Of a stretch of DNA of 64,000 nt, positions 59,739 through 64,000 are shown piece by piece (the stretch's first letter is position 1; each line of letters opens with the position of its first letter). The translations under genes and the position numbers were made by a program. The DNA comes from Marinoscillum pacificum (GTDB lineage: Bacteria > Bacteroidota > Bacteroidia > Cytophagales > Cyclobacteriaceae). The stretch is taken from the NCBI RefSeq assembly GCF_024714495.1, contig NZ_JAMZMJ010000001.1, forward strand, positions 992,001-1,056,000. Direction: 5' to 3'. The notes under the pieces are model-generated. The model worked only from the letters and a program-made list of their open reading frames with translations. It made no database searches and was not told where the DNA came from.

Positions 59739-61153
59739 TAATCGTTGATGTTTTCAGCCATTTTCATAGCAGACTCAAGGGCTGCCAACTTATTATATAC
59801 TTCCTGCACTTCACTCTTTGGGTCGGACTTGGACACGATTCCTGCCCCTGCCTGGAAGAACAATTTATTTGCCTTACTCAAGAATGTTCTGATCATAATG
59901 GCATGATTGAAATTACCTTTGAAGTCCATGAAACCAATTGCTCCACCATAAAATCCACGAGCGATGTTTTCATTTTCATCAATCAACTCCATAGCTCGGT
60001 ATTTTGGTGCGCCCGACAATGTTCCTGCAGGGAAGGTGCTCGCAACAATTTCTAATGGATCTGACTCAGGACGTAGTTTACCAGTCACCTTTGAAACCAA
60101 GTGAATTACATGGGAATAGTATTGCACTTCTTTATAAGTCTCAACTTTCACCTGATCAGAACTCTTGCTCAGATCATTTCTAGCCAGATCGACTAACATG
60201 ATGTGTTCAGAGTTTTCTTTCGGATCTTCAAGAAGCTTTTTAGCCAATTCCGCGTCTGCTGCGTCATCGCCAGTTCGTTTGAAGGTTCCAGCAATGGGGT
60301 AGATAACTGCTTCTCGATCTTTTACCACAATCTGTGCCTCTGGTGAAGAACCAAAGATCTTGTAGCTACCATAATCGAAATAAAATAAGTATGGTGATGG
60401 ATTTATAGATCTCAAGGCTCTGTAAACCTGGAATTCATCGCCTTTAAATCCGGTACTAAACTGTCTGGAAAATACTACCTGGAACACGTCTCCTATGTCA
60501 CAATGCTTGATTCCTTGCTTTACTCTTTCCAAAAACTCTTCATCCGTAAAGTTTGATGAGGTTTCGGTTGATTTATTAAAGCTAAATGATGGAATATTTC
60601 GCTGAGACAAAACATTCAATAGATCATTAAATGAAGCATCATCTGGCTCCTCAGTGTAGCACTCTATTAAATGACACTCATTTTTGAAGTGATCTAAAGC
60701 AATAATGTATTTGAATACGCAGTACTGAATCTGAGGTATTTGCGCTGATTCAGTTTTTACATTACTGAACGTAATGTCTTCATAGAACTGAACAGCATCA
60801 TACGCCATATAACCAAACAATCCTGTCTGTATGTGCTTAACCTCTTCATCTTCTACACTGAAATGCTCCAGAAAAGATCTCAAAGCAGGTAGAACTGTAG
60901 CAGATTGAAGCTCTTTCTTTTCGGTACTTCCATCTGGAAATGACATTTCCAACTGAAGATTTTCCAACTTAAAATTAGCCAGAGGATCACAGCAGATATA
61001 ACTAAATGCATTTTCCCCTCCATGATAGTCAGAACTCTCCAAAAGGAAGGATTTCGCGTACTTGTCACGGATTTTCAGATATAGGCCAACTGGCGTAATG
61101 GTATCCGCCAGCAGCTTTTTCTTCCGTATTTTCAACTTAAATTGGTTTTCCAT
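59738..61153 (-). CDS. trpE: Anthranilate synthase component I
   Basis: A 471-residue chorismate-using enzyme. Start chosen at the ATG just after the attenuator; an in-frame ATG 23 codons earlier would run through the terminator hairpin and gives no sensible N-terminus. The LLESSDYHGGENAFS stretch is the tryptophan-binding feedback site (LLES). Catalytic region: VVFSRQFSTGF, GSSPEAQIVV, PIAGTFKRTGDD, LVDLARNDL, STFPAGTLSGAPKYRAMELIDE and GFYGGAIGFMDFKG. Complete. Confidence 0.95.
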   Translation of the reverse strand: MENQFKLKIRKKKLLADTITPVGLYLKIRDKYAKSFLLESSDYHGGENAFSYICCDPLANFKLENLQLEMSFPDGSTEKKELQSATVLPALRSFLEHFSVEDEEVKHIQTGLFGYMAYDAVQFYEDITFSNVKTESAQIPQIQYCVFKYIIALDHFKNECHLIECYTEEPDDASFNDLLNVLSQRNIPSFSFNKSTETSSNFTDEEFLERVKQGIKHCDIGDVFQVVFSRQFSTGFKGDEFQVYRALRSINPSPYLFYFDYGSYKIFGSSPEAQIVVKDREAVIYPIAGTFKRTGDDAADAELAKKLLEDPKENSEHIMLVDLARNDLSKSSDQVKVETYKEVQYYSHVIHLVSKVTGKLRPESDPLEIVASTFPAGTLSGAPKYRAMELIDENENIARGFYGGAIGFMDFKGNFNHAIMIRTFLSKANKLFFQAGAGIVSKSDPKSEVQEVYNKLAALESAMKMAENIND

Positions 61154-61168
61154 AGTAAAGTATAGATC

Positions 61169-61198
61169 AAAAAAAAACCCGCTGTGATCAGCGGGTTT
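61169..61198 (-). terminator. trp attenuator (intrinsic terminator between leader peptide and trpE)
   Basis: On the minus strand AAACCCGCTG pairs perfectly with CAGCGGGTTT over a 4-nt loop (ATCA), followed by nine Ts: 10-bp stem and long T-run, the form of an efficient terminator. It lies 38 nt after the leader-peptide stop and 16 nt before the trpE ATG. I could not find a convincing antiterminator by eye. Confidence 0.85.
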
Positions 61199-61235
61199 CT
61201 TGATGTTAATATTATTATTCACATACCTCTACTGT

Positions 61236-61289
61236 TCACAGTCTGCTAAGATCTATGTGCCACCAGTAGTATGTGTTCATTGTTTTCAT
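61236..61289 (-). CDS. trpL: trp operon leader peptide with tandem Trp codons
   Basis: A 17-codon ORF, MKTMNTYYWWHIDLSRL, upstream of the attenuator. Two Tyr codons (TAC TAC) precede two adjacent Trp codons (TGG TGG at 61260-61265). The stop is TGA at 61236-61238. A paired segment CACATA (61254-61259), right after the Trp codons, matches TATGTG (61220-61225), a likely pause hairpin enclosing a small ACTGT/ACAGT stem; a ribosome stalled at Trp would cover CACATA. A -7-like TACATTAG (minus strand, 61294-61301), 21 nt from a TTG (61323-61325), lies just upstream, so the mRNA would start at about the leader's own ATG. Confidence 0.85.
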   Translation of the reverse strand: MKTMNTYYWWHIDLSRL

Positions 61290-61293
61290 GCCG

Positions 61294-61325
61294 CTAATGT
61301 AGCATCGTATCTGTTGTAAATCCAA
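61294..61325 (-). promoter_or_regulatory. trp operon promoter
   Basis: Minus-strand TTG (61323-61325), 21-nt spacer, TACATTAG (61294-61301; one mismatch to TAnnTTTG). Only 4 nt separate it from the trpL ATG. Confidence 0.5.
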
Positions 61326-61458
61326 GCCTTTCAATAAATTATTCTGAAAAAAATGGAATTGCCCGATTATTAGATCAAATAAAGCAATCCAAAAGACTTC
61401 TTACCATGATTTTTATTCGTAGATTTAATCAGTTTCTATTTTGGAGACTAAGTAGGAA

Positions 61459-61486
61459 TTGAATTTCAATTTTTGAACTATCTTCA
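61459..61486 (+). promoter_or_regulatory. Promoter of the TerB-like gene
   Basis: TTG (61459-61461), 17-nt spacer, TATCTTCA (61479-61486; two mismatches to TAnnTTTG), 5 nt before the ATG; nearly leaderless. Confidence 0.4.
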
Positions 61487-61491
61487 CAACC

Positions 61492-61899
61492 ATGTTACCT
61501 GTAGAAGAACAATTAAGTATACTGGTTCATCTTTCAATGGCTGATAAATTTCTTGCTGAAGAAGAAAGCAAGCTTATTCATAAAATAGGTGAGGGAAATG
61601 GCCTCAGCACGGAAGATGTGGAATTGATAATGGATAATCCCAAGCCAATTCCAAATTTGAAAGATTTACCGCCTGATGAAAAATTTGATTATTTATTCAA
61701 TGTGATTCAACTAATGAAAGTAGATGGAAAAATCTACCAAAGTGAAATTGAATTCTGTGAAAGGCTCGCTATTGCCCTGGGATACAAACCTGGTGTGGTA
61801 GGTGACCTATCGGCCTATATTTATTCTGATCCAGCTATTATGACTAAAAGGAGTTATTTACGATCAATTGCAGATAAACATCTGGTTCCGAGAAAATAA
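61492..61899 (+). CDS. TerB-like tellurite-resistance-family protein
   Basis: A 135-residue helical protein of the TerB superfamily: the opening LPVEEQLSILVHLSMADKFLAEEESKLIHKI and DYLFNVIQLMKVDGKIYQSEIEFCERLAIALGY show the acidic metal-binding helix pair repeat typical of TerB (MADKFLAEEE and MKVDGKIYQSEIE). No other ter genes are nearby, so a general metal or membrane-stress role is more likely than tellurite resistance. Monocistronic, ended by a strong terminator. Confidence 0.78.
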   Translation: MLPVEEQLSILVHLSMADKFLAEEESKLIHKIGEGNGLSTEDVELIMDNPKPIPNLKDLPPDEKFDYLFNVIQLMKVDGKIYQSEIEFCERLAIALGYKPGVVGDLSAYIYSDPAIMTKRSYLRSIADKHLVPRK

Positions 61900-61905
61900 G
61901 AAATG

Positions 61906-61934
61906 AAAAAAGGCCCGAAATTCGGGCCTTTTTT
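61906..61934 (+). terminator. Bidirectional intrinsic terminator
   Basis: AAAAAAGGCCCG (61906-61917) and CGGGCCTTTTTT (61923-61934) form a perfect 12-bp stem with a 5-nt loop. It lies between convergent genes and serves both strands. Confidence 0.9.
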
Positions 61935-61953
61935 ATTGAATATCATGTCTTAT

Positions 61954-62205
61954 TTACTGAGCACTAATGGCCTTACTAAGATCATCCAACAATTTCTTTG
62001 ACACTTTTCTTGGATTATCCTTCTTAAAACTCTCTAGAGCAGTTTGAGCTTCCGCTCCTTTTTCAAATAGACCAGCAGGATTGTGGTCATGCGCGTAACT
62101 TCCAAGACACCACTCGATTTCTGAAACCAGTTGTTCTTCAATACCAAGTTGTGTCAACTTGTCTTTAGCTTCGATTAATACTTTTTCCATTTTTTCTGCA
62201 GACAT
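61954..62205 (-). CDS. Small hypothetical protein
   Basis: An 83-residue, helical, charged cytoplasmic protein (MSAEKMEKVLIEAKDKLTQLG, IEWCLGSYAHDHNPAGLFEKG, ALESFKKDNPRKVSKKLLDDL). One Cys in EIEWCLGSYAHDHNP. The family is conserved in Bacteroidota by impression, but no named domain is recognised. Own terminator shared with the TerB-like gene. Confidence 0.7.
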   Translation of the reverse strand: MSAEKMEKVLIEAKDKLTQLGIEEQLVSEIEWCLGSYAHDHNPAGLFEKGAEAQTALESFKKDNPRKVSKKLLDDLSKAISAQ

Positions 62206-62299
62206 TTTTAAACGGTAACGATTGTGAATATTTATACAAAGTAAAGTAAATAATCATCTGATTTTCAAAGGATTGTTATCTTTTTTAACAAATACGTAA

Positions 62300-63352
62300 T
62301 TAACACAACGATTTCTTAAAATTCGCAATCCTTTCATTCATAATTCTGAACCATATTGGAGGTATCGTCGCTAATATCATCATACCAGGATATCCGGTAG
62401 GCATTTGAGGACTCTCATCCATATGCCTCAATATTTGATACTTCCTACTTGCCTTATAATGATGATCTGAGTGCCTGGACAACTCAAACAACATCATTCT
62501 CCCAATCACATGATCGGAGTTCCACGAATGTGCCGGCATGACACGCTCATAGCGATCTCCCTTCTTATCTCTGGATAATCCATAATGCTCGATATAATTA
62601 ACCGTCTCAAGCAACACGAATCCGATGATCGCAGCTAAAACAAAGTAAATTGCGATCACCCAACCAAAGTACCAGTATATTAACGCAACAAACATCAATT
62701 GCGTTATCTGAAATAGCAACATTTCATTGCGCCAAGAAAGTTTCCCATAACCTTTCTTTTTTAGTCGATCATATTCTAATCTCCATGCAGACAGATATGC
62801 ATTGATAATTGACCTAAACCAAAAAGCATACAAAGACTCGCCTAGGCGTGCTGATGACGGATCCTCATCTGTAGAAACGTTTTTATGGTGTCCTCGATTA
62901 TGCTCTATAAAAAAGTGCATATACAATGAGGTCATCAAAAGCATTTTGGCCATCAGCTGCTCATATTTATGCTTTCGGTGTCCGAGCTCATGAGCAACAT
63001 TGATCCCCATTACTCCGCACAGCAATCCCATGGAGGCTGTTCGTCCAATAATGGATACTGCATCCAAGTCTGGATGTTGTAGGGAATTCAAAAACAACCA
63101 AAGACTTACAAACTGAATCGGGACGACTAGGTAGACCAACCAATCGAATAACCGATTTTGGAGTAATTCACTTTCCTCCTCTTCCTTATGGTTGGCGTTA
63201 TTCGGCTTGAAAAACAACTCTAATAAAGGAATAAAAAAGAATGCCTCAATAACCGGAAGGAAGGTCAAGAAACCAGTACTGTTAAAAGAAATGTAGGCTA
63301 AAATGGGCAGAGTGAAAACACTCAGGTATTTAAGAATTCCTAAACGTTTCAT
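62300..63352 (-). CDS. Alkane 1-monooxygenase (AlkB-type membrane di-iron hydroxylase)
   Basis: A 350-residue integral membrane enzyme. Histidine motifs: HELGHRKH (121-128), HNRGHH (151-156), NYIEHYGL and HSWNSDH near residues 256-281, and RHSDHH (293-298), together the eight-His di-iron set of AlkB. Hydrophobic segments span residues about 8-26, 30-50, 72-92, 104-120, 212-248. It hydroxylates alkanes or other alkyl chains, or serves as a fatty-acid hydroxylase. No rubredoxin gene is adjacent. Starts 26 nt after the preceding outer-membrane-protein gene. Confidence 0.88.
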   Translation of the reverse strand: MKRLGILKYLSVFTLPILAYISFNSTGFLTFLPVIEAFFFIPLLELFFKPNNANHKEEEESELLQNRLFDWLVYLVVPIQFVSLWLFLNSLQHPDLDAVSIIGRTASMGLLCGVMGINVAHELGHRKHKYEQLMAKMLLMTSLYMHFFIEHNRGHHKNVSTDEDPSSARLGESLYAFWFRSIINAYLSAWRLEYDRLKKKGYGKLSWRNEMLLFQITQLMFVALIYWYFGWVIAIYFVLAAIIGFVLLETVNYIEHYGLSRDKKGDRYERVMPAHSWNSDHVIGRMMLFELSRHSDHHYKASRKYQILRHMDESPQMPTGYPGMMILATIPPIWFRIMNERIANFKKSLC

Positions 63353-63378
63353 TTTATTGGGTTATGTTCCCAATAAAA

Positions 63379-64000
63379 TTACCTTGAAAATTCCATTTTC
63401 CCGAATGGAATGAGGTAAGCAACCGTAAACCCTCCCAAATAATGATTGGTAAGATCAGGAAGTCGATCGGAGAAATCGTCGGTTTTGATAAAACTACTTG
63501 CACTATATGATAAAAAGCCATCTAAATGCAATGCTCCAAATGGAAAATCACGATGTATTCCTACTGAGACTTTCACTCCATAACCCAATTTACGATCTCG
63601 ATCTTCTTCGTAAGTATAAAACTCCTGCCCCCCTAGATTGTCGAGATTGGGAGTAGTGTCCTTATCTACACTGATCAACTGCTCTAAAAATATCCCTAGA
63701 GTAGCAAAAATTTTCGTTTTGCGCTTTCCTCCATAAATAATAGCATCCAAGGGAAACGTAATGTAATCCATTTTAACATGGTAGGTAGGCTCATCAGTAT
63801 CGAAAGTCTGCCTCCAACCTTTGGTCTCATACTGCAATCCACTCTGCAAACCCGCATTCAGAAAAGATGTATGAGATTGATTGGTGAAAAGCTTGAACAT
63901 CACTCCACCATGATATCCAGGATCAAATCCTGTTGACATAAATGTATTATACAGCGTATGCTCGATGTAAGCCGACTGAAAATGTCCGCCACCACTAATA
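63379..64000 (-). CDS. Outer-membrane beta-barrel protein, 5' end outside the window (partial)
   Basis: The frame stays open to the right edge (20 more codons before the ATG at 63939 without a stop), so the protein begins beyond the window. Visible part: GYHGGVMFKLFTNQSHTSFLNAGLQSGLQYETKGW, KMDYITFPLDAIIYGGKRKTKIFATLGIFLEQLIS and a final strand ending in GKMEFSR. This is the PorT/outer-membrane-beta-barrel style of Bacteroidota. It is 26 nt upstream of alkB on the same strand, so the two may be cotranscribed. Confidence 0.65.
   Translation of the reverse strand, partial: ISGGGHFQSAYIEHTLYNTFMSTGFDPGYHGGVMFKLFTNQSHTSFLNAGLQSGLQYETKGWRQTFDTDEPTYHVKMDYITFPLDAIIYGGKRKTKIFATLGIFLEQLISVDKDTTPNLDNLGGQEFYTYEEDRDRKLGYGVKVSVGIHRDFPFGALHLDGFLSYSASSFIKTDDFSDRLPDLTNHYLGGFTVAYLIPFGKMEFSR

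Noticed and set aside
1-64000. tRNA, rRNA, CRISPR array, prophage or classical insertion sequence
   Set aside because: No T-loop GGTTCRA, rRNA core motifs, regular spaced repeats, transposase or integrase were seen in the intergenic regions, which are mostly under 300 bp.

Overview
The window is chromosomal DNA of a Bacteroidota bacterium, most likely a marine or free-living member of the Cytophagales (class Cytophagia). The protein families point there: PafA-type phosphatase, DUF4159, DUF5723, DUF1593, DUF4199, zinc-ribbon and DUF3291 proteins, CarboxypepD_reg-like proteins, an AroA-beta type DAHP synthase with an N-terminal ferredoxin-like domain, AlkB and a bestrophin-like channel. So do the low GC content, the near absence of Shine-Dalgarno sequences, and promoters with the Bacteroidota -7 element TAnnTTTG, several so close to the ATG that the mRNA would be almost leaderless. 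I see no rRNA, tRNA, CRISPR array, prophage or classical insertion sequence.

Layout. 1-4.2 kb (+): the end of a GH63/MGH1-like glycosidase, a PafA-like phosphatase, a beta-phosphoglucomutase-like HAD enzyme, DUF4159 and a small lipoprotein. 4.2-11.3 kb: lipoproteins, an outer-membrane protein paired with an exported TPR-CHAT putative protease, an AraC-type regulator broken by one in-frame stop, and the divergent DUF1593 nucleoside-hydrolase-like gene. 11.4-15.7 kb (+): mtaB, a FAH-family hydrolase, an M23 peptidase and a PrxQ/Bcp peroxiredoxin, ending in a bidirectional terminator. 15.7-24.3 kb: DUF5723 and lipoprotein pair, M28 peptidase, class III aminotransferase, PDZ aspartyl protease, purine nucleoside phosphorylase and an iodotyrosine-deiodinase-like enzyme. 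24.3-24.5 kb: a promoter-plus-terminator unit without an ORF (possible small RNA). 24.5-31.4 kb: exported protein, a cysteine-less lipoamide-dehydrogenase-like flavoprotein, pyruvate carboxylase and bestrophin-like channel. 31.5-39.6 kb (-): an accessory-looking run of small exported or membrane proteins, NAT, DUF3291, VOC, AraC and TlpA-like proteins. 39.8-47 kb: S9 peptidase, a 135-bp palindromic repeat element, DUF4199, a membrane-bound LuxR protein, an SDR with a palindromic operator candidate, and a secreted protein with a Kunitz/BPTI domain.

47-61.3 kb is an amino-acid biosynthesis block on the minus strand, interrupted by one plus-strand multi-PAS histidine kinase. phhA-hisH-hisA-hisF-hisIE forms one unit starting from phenylalanine hydroxylase. 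trpE-trpG-trpD-trpC-[GxxExxY]-trpF-trpB-trpA-aroF forms a complete tryptophan operon. Ahead of trpE lies a 17-codon leader peptide with adjacent Tyr-Tyr-Trp-Trp codons followed by a strong terminator hairpin, the layout of ribosome-mediated attenuation. The GxxExxY gene sits between trpC and trpF and is bounded by 12-bp near-perfect inverted repeats, which suggests a small mobile cassette. The window closes with TerB-like, AlkB-like and truncated outer-membrane-protein genes.

The best candidates for new biology are the trp leader, the GxxExxY cassette, the 135-bp inverted-repeat element, the Kunitz protein, the exported CHAT protein and the putative small RNA. All functions are read from sequence by eye; no database search was run.
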